The translations under genes and the position numbers were made by a program. 64,000 nucleotides of DNA, from contig CALNYW010000005.1 of NCBI GenBank assembly GCA_942490985.1, positions 434,001 through 498,000 on the forward strand. Direction: 5' to 3'. Position 1 is the stretch's first letter. Each line of letters starts with the position of its first letter. The notes below the pieces were generated by a model. That model searched no databases and had not been told where the DNA came from. It worked only from the letters and a program-made list of their open reading frames with translations. The DNA is from Thiosocius sp942490985. GTDB lineage: Bacteria > Pseudomonadota > Gammaproteobacteria > Chromatiales > Chromatiaceae. Shown here one piece after another: positions 17,697-26,583 of the stretch.

Positions 17697-19457
17697 TCAC
17701 ATCTGCTCGGGTGCGGCCACGCCGAGCAGGTTGAGCCCGTTACGTAGGACCTCACGGGTGGCCAGGATCAGCTTGATACGGGCATCGCGCAGGGCCCGCT
17801 CTTCAACCAAAAACTGGTGGGCGTTGTAGTACGTGTGAAAGTGATTGGCCAACTCCCGCAGATAGTGGGTGAGCTGATGGGGCTCTTCGTTGAGCGCAGC
17901 CGCTTCTACCACTTCGGGGTAGCGTGACAACGACGTCAGCAGCTGACGCTCGTGGGTTTCGGTGAGCCGGTCAAGATGCTCGACACCTTCGCTGGGCGCG
18001 ACATCGATCGACTTTTCTGCGGCCTGACGCAGCACCGCATGTATCCGCGCATGTGCGTACTGCACGTAATAAACCGGATTGTCGGCCGACTGCGACTTGG
18101 CCAGGTCGAGATCGAAATCCATGTGCTGTTCACACTTTCGCATCACGTAAAAGAAGCGTGCGGCGTCGCGACCGACCTCCTTGCGCAACTCCCGGAGCGT
18201 GATGAACTCGCCCGACCGGGTCGACATCTGCGCCTTTTCACCGCCGCGGTAGAGCACCGCAAACTGGACCAGCAGGACATCGAGACGACTCGGGTCCTGC
18301 CCCATGGCCTGTAACGCGGCCTTGACGCGCGGCACGTAGCCATGGTGATCGGCACCCCAGACGTCAATCACGCGGTCGAAGCCACGTTCGAGCTTTTCCA
18401 TGTGGTACGCGATATCGGACGCGAAGTAGGTCATCTGGCCGTTATCGCGAACCACGACCCGGTCCTTTTCATCACCAAATTCGGTTGACCGGAACCACCA
18501 GGCGCCGTCTTTTTCGTAGAGATGTCCGGCGTCACGGAGTCGATCGATCGCCTTGTTGACCGCGCCGGATTCAACCAGCGAGCGCTCCGAGTACCACGTT
18601 TGATAGTCGACACCGAACAGGCTCAGATCATCACGGATATCATCGAGAATTACATTTAAACCGAGCTCGAACACGAAGCGATAGCGGTTGTCACCGAGCA
18701 ATTGCTTGGCACGTTGGATCAGCGCATCGATGTGGCGCTCTTTATCTCCGCCGGCAGGTTCATCAGCGGGAATCTCGTCGAACACCTCGGCCGCTGCGTG
18801 CCGATACGCGTCACCATGGTCACGGTGGAGGCTTGCGGCGATATCCCAGACATAGTCGCCCCTGTAGCCGTTGCTCGGAAAGCTCAACGCCTCACCACAC
18901 AACTCGAGATAACGCAGCCAAACCGATGTGCCCAGGATATCCATTTGACGGCCAGCATCGTTGACGTAGTACTCGCGATGCACATCAAAACCGACTGCCT
19001 CGAGCAGGTCGGCCACGACCGCGCCGTACGCGGCGCCACGTCCATGGCCGACGTGCAGCGGACCGGTTGGGTTTGCGGACACAAACTCCACCTGGACACG
19101 CTTGCCTGCGCCCTGATGGCTGCGTCCATACGCATGGCCCGCGGTAAGAATCTGCGGGACCAGCGCCTGGAACGCGGTATCGGCCAGACGGAAATTGATG
19201 AAACCGGGACCGGCAATTTCGACCCCTGCCAACATCGCCGATGGCGGCATGGCGGCGACCAGTTTGTCGGCCAGGTCGCGCGGGCGCATCTTCGCTGCCT
19301 TGCCGTGCACCATCGCGGCATTGGTCGCGAAATCGCCGTGGGCTGGATCGCGGGCACGCTCTATCACCGGCGATCGCACGGCATCGGCAGACAGCAACCC
19401 TTCGGCGACAAGCGAACTGAGGGCCTGCGAGACTAAATCAGCGATCAATAACTTCAT
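17697..19457 (-). CDS. argS: Arginyl-tRNA synthetase
   Basis: Charges tRNA-Arg; class I synthetase of 586 residues. The ATP signature appears as NPTGPLHVGHGRGAAYG (HIGH as HVGH). The second signature is the weak form KAQMSTRSGEFITL, as in many ArgS lacking a canonical KMSKS. The N-terminal tRNA-recognition domain has ARDPAHGDFATNAAM and the C-terminal anticodon domain has LTHYLRELANHFHTYYNAH. It lies 87 bases after priA on the same strand, in the common priA-argS-ftsN order. Confidence 0.97.
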   Translation of the reverse strand: MKLLIADLVSQALSSLVAEGLLSADAVRSPVIERARDPAHGDFATNAAMVHGKAAKMRPRDLADKLVAAMPPSAMLAGVEIAGPGFINFRLADTAFQALVPQILTAGHAYGRSHQGAGKRVQVEFVSANPTGPLHVGHGRGAAYGAVVADLLEAVGFDVHREYYVNDAGRQMDILGTSVWLRYLELCGEALSFPSNGYRGDYVWDIAASLHRDHGDAYRHAAAEVFDEIPADEPAGGDKERHIDALIQRAKQLLGDNRYRFVFELGLNVILDDIRDDLSLFGVDYQTWYSERSLVESGAVNKAIDRLRDAGHLYEKDGAWWFRSTEFGDEKDRVVVRDNGQMTYFASDIAYHMEKLERGFDRVIDVWGADHHGYVPRVKAALQAMGQDPSRLDVLLVQFAVLYRGGEKAQMSTRSGEFITLRELRKEVGRDAARFFYVMRKCEQHMDFDLDLAKSQSADNPVYYVQYAHARIHAVLRQAAEKSIDVAPSEGVEHLDRLTETHERQLLTSLSRYPEVVEAAALNEEPHQLTHYLRELANHFHTYYNAHQFLVEERALRDARIKLILATREVLRNGLNLLGVAAPEQM

Positions 19458-19543
19458 GACAAAAACGGCAGTGGATCAGACAGGCGCGCAAGGATAACAG
19501 GAAGCCGATGTTCGGCCGCAGCGGATACCGTACTCGCGAGCGA

Positions 19544-21751
19544 TCAGAACAAGTCGACGGGGTCGACGTCGAGACTCCACCGGACCCGATTTGCATTTGG
19601 CAGGGTTTGAACCTGATCAGCAAACACGTGCAATGCATGATGCAGGCGGTCCCGCTGCGCGGCCTGAAACAGGAGTTGCGCGCGCTGACGACCGCCACGG
19701 CGCGCCATCGGTGCCGGTACCGGCCCCCAAACCTCGACACTGCCGAGGTCCGATCGCTGATGACTTTGCACGACCCCGGCGGCCTGCTCGAGGAAAGCCT
19801 GGGCCTGGTCCATCTCGCGTGCATCCGCCCGCAATAACGCCTGGTGACTGAACGGGGGTAACTGCGCGGCCTCGCGCTCAGTGAGCGCGGCGGTCGCGAA
19901 AGCGCGGTAACCGTCTCTAACCAGGGTTCGTAACAGAGGGTGATCCGGGAAACGGGTCTGGATCAACACCTGCCCAGGTCTGGTTCCCCGACCAGCCCGA
20001 CCGGCGACCTGGACCAGTAGCTGGGCCAGGCGCTCTGTGGCGCGATAATCGGCGCTGTACAGCCCGCCGTCCGCATCAACCACCCCCACCAGCGTGACGC
20101 GGGGAAAATGGTGCCCTTTGGCCAACATCTGGGTTCCGACAAGCAGCGCCGGCCCCGGCTCCGACAGCTGCGCCAGCAACCGCTCCAGACTGCCTTTACG
20201 CGCCGTCGCGTCGCGGTCGATACGAATCAGAGGCACATCCGGGAATCGGGTCAGCAAATAGTCTTCGAGTTGTTCCGTACCCTGGCCCAGCGGGTGGATA
20301 TCGGCGCTGTCACAGGTCGGACAGCGCGCCGGCGCGCGCCGCCGTGCGCCACAGTGATGGCACCACAACAGACCGCTACGCCGATGCAGGGTCTGATGGG
20401 CATCGCAGTGCGGACAATCCGATACCCACCCACAGGCGAAACAACTCAAGACCGGCGCGAAGCCTCGCCGATTGAGGAACAGCATCGCCTGTTCACCGGC
20501 GGCCAGGGTCGACGCGATGCGTTCGATCAATGGCGCCGAAAGCCCGCTGGTCAGTGGCTGATCGCGCAGATCAAGCAGATTAACGGCGGGCGCTACGGCA
20601 CCACCCGCACGGTGGTCAAGGCGCAGGTGACGGTAACGGCCCGAACGTGCATGACGCAGACTCTCCAATGAAGGTGTCGCCGAACCAAGCACAATCGGGC
20701 AGCCGGCACGTTGCGCACGCATGACAGCCAGATCGCGGGCCGAGTAGCGAAACCCTTCCGCCTGTTTCAACGACGCATCGTGTTCCTCGTCGACAATCAC
20801 CAAACCGAGCTCAGGCATCGGCGTAAACACGGCGGAACGGGTACCGAGCAACACCCGCGACAGCCCCAGCCGGACGCGGTGCCAGGTCTGTTCCCGCTCG
20901 TTGTCGGTAAAGCCGGAGTGCAGGGTCCGAACGGTCGCACCGAGGCGCGCGTGAAACCGTTCGAACAACTGAGGCGTCAAGGAGATTTCGGGGACCAGCA
21001 CCAACACCGACTTACCTGCCGCCACCGCTTGGGCTGCCAAACGAAGATAGACCTCGGTTTTGCCGCTGCCGGTCACGCCGTCGAGCAGGCTGACCGAAAA
21101 ACATTCGGCCGACTTTGCCACGGCGGCGATCGCCTCGGCCTGCGCGGCGCTCGGCGTTGGTTGCTCGGCGTGCTGGTCGACCGCTTCGATCGCGGCCGGT
21201 ATCGAGCAGGCGACGATCCAGCGTTTTTGTTGCATCGACCGCAGGCTTCCGTCGACATTGGGGAAAGCAGCACGGACCAACGAACGCGCAGCGGTGCCCG
21301 CAGGCTGCAGGCCAAACCAACCCAGCAACGCCGCCTGTCGGGGGGCGCGGCGCGGCGGATCGGCCAGTTGCGCCCGGCCTTCGTCGGTCAGCCGCCAGCC
21401 CGGCTCGTCGAGTGGCAGGGCATCGTTCTGTTTGCGCAGTCGGAGCGGCAGCGCCGCGGCCATTACCTCGCCGATCGGGTGGTGATAATAGTTGGCGGCC
21501 CACTGCATGAAGGCCAGCTGGTCGGCGCCAAGCAGCGGCTCGGCATCGAGAATCGCTGCCACCGGCTTGAGTCGCTCTGCGGGGCATCCCGGGGGTTCAC
21601 CGACGGCGGTGACCAAGCCGATCTGACTGGTGCGCCCGAACGGCACGCGCACGCGCACGCCCGGCGCAATGACCGCATTCGCCGGCGCGATGTAATCGAA
21701 AAACTGACGTAGCGGCACCGCCAACGCAACACGGATGACCTGACCTGGCAT
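19544..21751 (-). CDS. priA: Primosomal replication protein N', helicase
   Basis: DNA helicase that reloads the replisome at stalled forks. 735 residues (E. coli 732). Order: 3'-DNA-binding domain starting VIRVALAVPLRQFFDYI, helicase lobe 1 with Walker A GVTGSGKTEVY and DEEHDASLKQ, a zinc module with cysteines in CFACGWVSDCPHCD and CHHCGARRRAPARCPTCDS, then lobe 2 with GTQMLAKGHHFPRVTLV and QVAGRAGRG. ATG at 21751 (MPGQVIRVALAV) fits homologues; an upstream in-frame start adds 15 residues. Two DnaA-box-like sequences lie 60-80 bases upstream. Confidence 0.96.
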   Translation of the reverse strand: MPGQVIRVALAVPLRQFFDYIAPANAVIAPGVRVRVPFGRTSQIGLVTAVGEPPGCPAERLKPVAAILDAEPLLGADQLAFMQWAANYYHHPIGEVMAAALPLRLRKQNDALPLDEPGWRLTDEGRAQLADPPRRAPRQAALLGWFGLQPAGTAARSLVRAAFPNVDGSLRSMQQKRWIVACSIPAAIEAVDQHAEQPTPSAAQAEAIAAVAKSAECFSVSLLDGVTGSGKTEVYLRLAAQAVAAGKSVLVLVPEISLTPQLFERFHARLGATVRTLHSGFTDNEREQTWHRVRLGLSRVLLGTRSAVFTPMPELGLVIVDEEHDASLKQAEGFRYSARDLAVMRAQRAGCPIVLGSATPSLESLRHARSGRYRHLRLDHRAGGAVAPAVNLLDLRDQPLTSGLSAPLIERIASTLAAGEQAMLFLNRRGFAPVLSCFACGWVSDCPHCDAHQTLHRRSGLLWCHHCGARRRAPARCPTCDSADIHPLGQGTEQLEDYLLTRFPDVPLIRIDRDATARKGSLERLLAQLSEPGPALLVGTQMLAKGHHFPRVTLVGVVDADGGLYSADYRATERLAQLLVQVAGRAGRGTRPGQVLIQTRFPDHPLLRTLVRDGYRAFATAALTEREAAQLPPFSHQALLRADAREMDQAQAFLEQAAGVVQSHQRSDLGSVEVWGPVPAPMARRGGRQRAQLLFQAAQRDRLHHALHVFADQVQTLPNANRVRWSLDVDPVDLF

Positions 21752-22469
21752 CGGCGGACTGTAGCAAACACCGCAACAAAAGGAGTCGCCCGACAATGAC
21801 TAACAGAGACTGTGGATAACTTTGTGGATGAACGGTAGGAAGCGGGCCCAGGCGCCTTTTGCCAGTTGACCTCGCTCAAATTGTCTAAAAACTAGCCAAT
21901 ATCAATTTACTCAATCAAAACAGTGACTTGAAAAATATTAGCAGATACGAATGGCGGGCTCTTCGGGTTTGATGCTCACTTTCGGGGCGTGCACTGGGAA
22001 TGTGCATAAGTCACAAGACCTTGGTCTGTCAACTCATATTTACAGAATTCAGTCGGCATCACGTGGTGAAAAAGCAACGATCTGGCCGTCACGAATCGAA
22101 TCGATTTGCGGACTGCCGGCGGCGCTGTCTGGCGGGATGTTGCGACTGCGGTTTTCCCGGGCGGTGGTGTCACCTGCCTATTGGCCCGGTAAAGCCGTCG
22201 CGACCCATCCCCGGTACAGGCTTGCAACATGACCGGTCGCGCTCGGACACCAGACGGTCGTTCGGTTGATCCCGAAAGTACCGTGGCGGGCAGACGGCGA
22301 TCCGGTTGTCGCAGATGGCGAGAACAGCCTCATCGTCGCCCGCGCGACTGAAACCATCCGGCAAGTCCGGTACGTACTACGAAGATCCTGGTCACTGGCC
22401 TGCCCCGGTTGCTTGAAACCCGGCCCCCTTCCATGCCATAACACGCCAACTCAGAAATGGAGCACTATC
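21752..22469. other. 718-bp gap between priA and the HNH gene
   Basis: Contains the DnaA-box pair (separate entry) and an unusually AT-rich tract for this GC-rich window (about 21874-21950). The rest, 21950-22469, is GC-rich with no coding frame that has both a start site and recognisable residues. No tRNA fold was recognised. Confidence 0.5.
21811..21831. promoter_or_regulatory. Pair of DnaA-box-like sites upstream of priA
   Basis: TGTGGATAA (21811-21819) is an exact DnaA box in reverse orientation. TGTGGATGA (21823-21831), 12 bp away in the same orientation, differs by one base. They sit about 60-80 bp upstream of priA and next to an AT-rich tract. They could regulate priA or titrate DnaA. 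Binding is inferred only. Confidence 0.45.
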
Positions 22470-23063
22470 GTGCCGGGCCTGTCGCAACAGATTCTGCGAA
22501 CCGATGCCTCTGGTATGCCGCTGGAGTGGATTGATTTCCGGCAGGCCGCGCGTCTGCACCACCTCGATATGATCGCCTACGTCTGTGGTGAACCGCTGTT
22601 CACGCTCCACGGCGGCATCAACGCACGAAGCCATCGGCGCAGCACAATCGAGATCAACTCGATCGTCGCGACACATGGCAACCACCAACTCCGCGACAGC
22701 TACACCCCGCCGCTAAGCAACCGCACGCTGTTTCAACGCGACGGCCACTTGTGCCTCTACTGTGGTGAGCAATTCGGCTACCACCAGTTGTCGCGGGATC
22801 ACGTGACACCGCTCAGCAAGGGCGGCCGCAACCGTTGGACCAACGTCGTCACCGCATGTGTTCGGTGCAACAACCACAAAGCGGGCAGAACACCGGAGCA
22901 GGCAGGGATGCAGCTGCTGGCGATTCCCTTCACCCCGACTCATGCCGAGTACATCTATCTCCAGGGCCGCAATGTCCTGGCCGATCAGATGGCGTTTTTG
23001 CGCGCCCATTTCCCGCGTTCGAGTCCGTTGCGTGAACGACTCGGCCGGCAAACCGATCGGTGA
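22470..23063 (+). CDS. HNH endonuclease family protein
   Basis: 197 residues. The C-terminal half is an HNH domain with zinc cysteines CLYCGEQF and CVRCNNHK and the core RDHVTPLSKGGRNRWTNVV holding the catalytic His and Asn. The N-terminal half (GMPLEWIDFRQAARLHHLDM, then SIVATHGNHQLRDSYTPPLS) is typical of a conserved gammaproteobacterial HNH group of unknown role. GTG at 22470 has GGAG seven bases upstream and is preferred over an earlier in-frame ATG. The stop overlaps the next GTG start by four bases, so the two proteins are probably made together. Confidence 0.85.
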   Translation: MPGLSQQILRTDASGMPLEWIDFRQAARLHHLDMIAYVCGEPLFTLHGGINARSHRRSTIEINSIVATHGNHQLRDSYTPPLSNRTLFQRDGHLCLYCGEQFGYHQLSRDHVTPLSKGGRNRWTNVVTACVRCNNHKAGRTPEQAGMQLLAIPFTPTHAEYIYLQGRNVLADQMAFLRAHFPRSSPLRERLGRQTDR

Positions 23064-23944
23064 CATTGGCGACCTGGGAAGAAATTGCCGGCATTATCCG
23101 CGAAAAGACCGGGCGAGACTTTTCACCAACCGCGCCCCGCATTCATCACGGCGGCTGTATCAACGACGCCTTTACGCTGAGTGATGGGCACAACGCCTGG
23201 TTCGTCAAGACCAATCATGCCTCGCAGCACGACATGTTTGAGGCCGAAGCCGAAGGCCTGAAGGCACTTTTCGAAACGAACACATTCGTTGTACCGAATC
23301 CGTTATGTACGGGCACGCTCGATGACACCGCTTTCATCATCATGCAACGCCTGCAGCTTGGCCGTGGCGACCAAGCCGCCTGGCGGTCAGCCGGCAGGCA
23401 ACTCGCCACCTTACATCGCCGCACCGCGGAGTCGTTTGGCTGGACGCGTGCAAACACCATCGGTGCGACGCCGCAATCCAACAACTGGCAAGCCGACTGG
23501 GTCGACTTCTGGCGTGAACAGCGGCTTGGCTTCCAACTGCGCGAGGCCGCGCGCAACGGCTATACCGGAACGCTGCAGCGGCACGGCGACAAGCTTCTTT
23601 CGCGGTTTCCGTCGTTGATTGATCACGCGCCAAGTCCCGCTTTGCTGCATGGCGATCTGTGGGGTGGCAACCTGGCTTTCACCGACGACAACGAGCCAGC
23701 GGTCTATGACCCCGCCGTTTACTTCGGTGACCGTGAAGCCGACCTTGCGATGACAGAGTTGTTTGGCGGATTCAGTGCAGACTTCTACGCCGCGTACCGT
23801 AACGAATGGCCGATTGATCCGGGCTATGCCGTGCGGAAAACGTTGTACAACCTCTACCACATCCTCAACCATCTGAATCTATTCGGTGGTGGCTATGGCG
23901 CACAAGCCGAACACATGATGCAGCGCTTGTTGGCGGAGTGCTGA
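23060..23944 (+). CDS. Fructosamine kinase family protein
   Basis: 294 residues with the protein-kinase-like fold of the fructosamine/ketosamine-3-kinase family, which phosphorylates sugar adducts on protein amines so that they fall off. Motifs: PRIHHGGCINDAFTL (nucleotide loop), WFVKTN (lysine), the catalytic loop PALLHGDLWGGNLAF, and the metal-binding AVYDPAVYFGDREADLAMTE. N-terminal MTLATWEEIAGIIREKTG is typical of the bacterial YniA-type group. It is translationally coupled to the HNH gene (GTGA overlap), and converges on a lipase-like gene. Confidence 0.92.
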   Translation: MTLATWEEIAGIIREKTGRDFSPTAPRIHHGGCINDAFTLSDGHNAWFVKTNHASQHDMFEAEAEGLKALFETNTFVVPNPLCTGTLDDTAFIIMQRLQLGRGDQAAWRSAGRQLATLHRRTAESFGWTRANTIGATPQSNNWQADWVDFWREQRLGFQLREAARNGYTGTLQRHGDKLLSRFPSLIDHAPSPALLHGDLWGGNLAFTDDNEPAVYDPAVYFGDREADLAMTELFGGFSADFYAAYRNEWPIDPGYAVRKTLYNLYHILNHLNLFGGGYGAQAEHMMQRLLAEC

Positions 23945-23957
23945 CAAGGTCTGATGT

Positions 23958-24602
23958 TCAGCTACGTTTGAAATGCCCGTGTGCCAGGAAGTAACGCACC
24001 TGAAACCGAACGTGGGGATTAAACATAATCAGCGAGTGCGATGTATCGACCACAATGAAGTCACGCATCTCGGGTAGCCGGGTACTTGCCACCGACACCG
24101 CGCCGTCATCATCACCAGGCAGCAGCCGCGAGAACCAGGGCTGCAATGAGCGGCTCGCCGCGATGATTCCGATCTCCGCGTCGACCCTGTTCAACTGACG
24201 CGCTATCGCATCCGACCCAGTACCCAGCTGCTGGCCAACGCGCCCCATCCATGATCGATAGAGACGCCAGGAACGCACATGGTCTGCCACCTCGCTACCT
24301 TGATTGGGTGGCGCCAACATGACCAGGCGGCTGTTCGCAGGCAGGCGGTGGTCTTGCAGGTAGGCCCTGATCAAAATGCCACCGAGCGAATGCGTGACCA
24401 CATGAATCGGCGCCGTTTGCGGACAACGGGCGATCGCGGGGGCTACGTAACGCCTGACCAGTCCGGCAACGTCATACGGCCGCGTCGGGTAATCGAGATT
24501 GCTGACAGCGTAATCGTCACGCCGCAGATCAGCAGCCAGCGGTGACATCGAGCGCGATGAGCGCGCCATACCGTGAAGCAGGACAACCGCTGCTTGAGCC
24601 AT
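23958..24602 (-). CDS. Alpha/beta-hydrolase, lipase-like
   Basis: 214 residues of the short esterase/lipase type. AVVLLHGMARSSRSM carries the oxyanion region, the nucleophile elbow is HVVTHSLGGILIR (Ser in HSLGG), and LVMLAPPNQGSEVADH follows as in triacylglycerol lipases. The Asp is probable in GDDDGAVSVAST and the His in VVDTSHSLIMFNP. No signal peptide, so cytoplasmic. ATG at 24602 starts five bases after the upstream gene's stop; a longer in-frame start would overlap that gene. Confidence 0.85.
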   Translation of the reverse strand: MAQAAVVLLHGMARSSRSMSPLAADLRRDDYAVSNLDYPTRPYDVAGLVRRYVAPAIARCPQTAPIHVVTHSLGGILIRAYLQDHRLPANSRLVMLAPPNQGSEVADHVRSWRLYRSWMGRVGQQLGTGSDAIARQLNRVDAEIGIIAASRSLQPWFSRLLPGDDDGAVSVASTRLPEMRDFIVVDTSHSLIMFNPHVRFQVRYFLAHGHFKRS

Positions 24603-24606
24603 ATCG

Positions 24607-25065
24607 CTAGTCTGGTGAAGCGCCGCAGGCTTCACGATAGGCCGGTCGCAACCGGTTCTTCTCGGCGGCACGCTGCTGTTCATCGAGATAGCGCCGCTCG
24701 CCGTCCTCGCCCTGAAAGTAGACCGGTCCGCCGTAATTCAATCGTCGCCACTGCTTACGCAGACGCTCGCACTGCACGGCGAGTTGGCTGGCTTTGCTAG
24801 CCGCTTGCGCTGCTCGCTCAGCCTTGCGCGCACGCTCGTACTCATACGCTTCGAGCAAGCGTTGCTGGCGTGCCCGTCGCGCTGCCTCGTCAGCCTGAAG
24901 GCGCGGTGCCGAAGTTGATCCCGTCGGGATATCCATTGGCTGGGCGCGATCATCCGGCGGCCGCTCGCCGTAATGGACCTGTCCCCTTTCGTCGGTCCAT
25001 CGATAGATCTCAGCAGCATTGGCAGTTACTGAGGTCATCAAGACGATCACAAACCACAGTCGCAT
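24607..25065 (-). CDS. DUF4124 domain secreted protein
   Basis: 152 residues with a signal peptide (MRLWFVIVLMTSVTANA, cut before AEIYRW). The DUF4124 motif follows at once as IYRWTDERGQVHYGERPP, a short beta-hairpin domain common in proteobacterial periplasmic proteins. The rest is a charged, Ala/Arg-rich helix (ADEAARRARQQRLLEAYEYE) that probably forms coiled coil. ATG at 25065 has GGGAGG eight bases upstream. Function unknown; it is followed by the lipase-like gene on the same strand. Confidence 0.8.
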   Translation of the reverse strand: MRLWFVIVLMTSVTANAAEIYRWTDERGQVHYGERPPDDRAQPMDIPTGSTSAPRLQADEAARRARQQRLLEAYEYERARKAERAAQAASKASQLAVQCERLRKQWRRLNYGGPVYFQGEDGERRYLDEQQRAAEKNRLRPAYREACGASPD

Positions 25066-25223
25066 GATGTTCGCCTCCCGGGCAGACGCCTGCCGACATG
25101 ATAGCGCTATCGCTTTTCTACCGGGCCGCCAAAAAACAACGTCAGCCCACGCGGTTTTCGGTAACCTTTCCACGACCGGTCCGTGCCCCAACAGGAGATT
25201 TGCCGCTTTTCCGGAAACAAGAC

Positions 25224-25661
25224 ATGAAGAAATCAAAAAAATTGCTGGGCTGGCGGGAGTGGATCGCGCTTCCAGAAATTGGCATCCCACTTATCAAGGC
25301 AAAGATAGACACAGGCGCACGGACATCATGCCTGCATGCGTTTTATGTCGAACCGCTCAGAAAGAATCGCAAACAATATGTAAGATTTGGCGTTCACCCC
25401 CTGCAACGGGATCGCGATCAGGCGATTCATTGCGAAGCCGAAATCATTGACCAACGGCAGGTTACCGATTCCGGCGGGCACCGCGAGCTACGCTTCGTTA
25501 TCCAGACACGCCTGCAACTGCTGCACTATGATGACGCCATCGAAATCACCCTCACCAATCGCGACTCGATGCGTTTCCGGATGCTGCTTGGGCGTACCGC
25601 AATGGCCAAGGCATCGTTTTGCGTCGATCCATCACGCTCCTATCTGGGCGGCAAGCCCTAA
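25224..25661 (+). CDS. RimB-type retropepsin-like ATP-dependent zinc protease domain protein
   Basis: 145 residues of PF05618, the family found next to rimK. It begins LGWREWIALPEIGIPLIKAK, and carries an aspartic-protease-like motif IDTGARTSCLHA around residue 29. LLGRTAMAKASFCVDPSRSY ends the domain. In pseudomonads RimB counteracts RimK by trimming glutamate tails from ribosomal protein S6. ATG at 25224 is the first well-placed start, with a weak GGAA site. It is 15 bases upstream of the rimK-like gene in an apparent operon. Confidence 0.85.
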   Translation: MKKSKKLLGWREWIALPEIGIPLIKAKIDTGARTSCLHAFYVEPLRKNRKQYVRFGVHPLQRDRDQAIHCEAEIIDQRQVTDSGGHRELRFVIQTRLQLLHYDDAIEITLTNRDSMRFRMLLGRTAMAKASFCVDPSRSYLGGKP

Positions 25662-25676
25662 GGCGGTAATCACCAA

Positions 25677-26582
25677 ATGAAGATTGCGATACTGTCACGT
25701 AACGCCAAACTTTACTCAACCAAACGACTCGTCGAGGCATGCGAAGCACGTGACCACGAGGTGCGCGTACTCGATGCGTTGCGCTGCTACATGAACATCA
25801 CATCGATGCGCCCATCGATCCATTACAAAGGCGAAACCCTGACCGGCTTCGATGCCGTCATTCCCAGGATCGGGGCCTCGGTCACCTTTTACGGGACAGC
25901 GGTACTCCGTCAATTCGAGATGATGGGGGTGTATCCGTTGAATGAGTCCGTAGCGATAACGCGATCGCGCGACAAACTTCGATCACTGCAGCTACTCGCG
26001 CGCAAAGGTATCGGGCTGCCGGTCACCGGCTTTGCACATTCGCCTGATGACGTGCAGGACATGCTGGAAATGGTTGGCGGTGCGCCGGCGGTGATCAAGC
26101 TGCTCGAGGGAACCCAGGGCATCGGTGTCGTGTTGGCAGAGACCCGCAAGGCAGCGGAGAGTGTCATCGAGGCCTTTATGGGACTGAAGGCCAACATCCT
26201 GATCCAGGAATTCATCAAAGAGGCCGGCGGTGCCGACATCCGCTGCCTCGTGGTCGGTGGAAAGGTTATCGCCGCGATGAAACGTCAGGGCAAAGAAGGC
26301 GAGTTCCGGTCCAATTTGCACCGCGGCGGAAGCGCGACATTGGTCCGGCTGACGCCTGAGGAACGTTCCACCGCAACGCGGGCGGCAACGATCATGGGAC
26401 TGAATGTCTGCGGGGTGGACATCTTGCGGTCGAATCATGGGCCGGTGGTAATGGAGGTCAACTCGTCACCAGGCCTGGAGGGCATCGAGGCGGCCTCGAA
26501 CAAGGACGTGGCCAGTCAGATCGTGCAATTCATCGAAAAAAACCACAGCCCCCACCGCACCCGCACCAAAGGCAAAGGCTGA
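25677..26582 (+). CDS. rimK: RimK-type alpha-L-glutamate ligase
   Basis: ATP-grasp ligase of 301 residues (E. coli RimK 300) that adds glutamates to the C-terminus of ribosomal protein S6. Motifs: KIAILSRNAKLYSTKRLVEA, MRPSIHYKGETLTGFDAVIP, LLEGTQGIGVVLAE (ATP loop), IQEFIKEAGGADIRCLVVGG, KEGEFRSNLHRGG, and VVMEVNSSPGLEGIE with metal ligands. The short C-terminal tail is basic (SPHRTRTKGKG). It lies between a RimB-like protease and an aspartoacylase-like gene. The S6 target is inferred; no rpsF is in the window. Confidence 0.93.
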   Translation: MKIAILSRNAKLYSTKRLVEACEARDHEVRVLDALRCYMNITSMRPSIHYKGETLTGFDAVIPRIGASVTFYGTAVLRQFEMMGVYPLNESVAITRSRDKLRSLQLLARKGIGLPVTGFAHSPDDVQDMLEMVGGAPAVIKLLEGTQGIGVVLAETRKAAESVIEAFMGLKANILIQEFIKEAGGADIRCLVVGGKVIAAMKRQGKEGEFRSNLHRGGSATLVRLTPEERSTATRAATIMGLNVCGVDILRSNHGPVVMEVNSSPGLEGIEAASNKDVASQIVQFIEKNHSPHRTRTKGKG

Positions 26583-26583
26583 C

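Noticed and set aside
20711..21712. 333-codon open frame antisense to priA
   Set aside because: Shadow frame; Arg/Gln-rich with no domain, and priA is complete.
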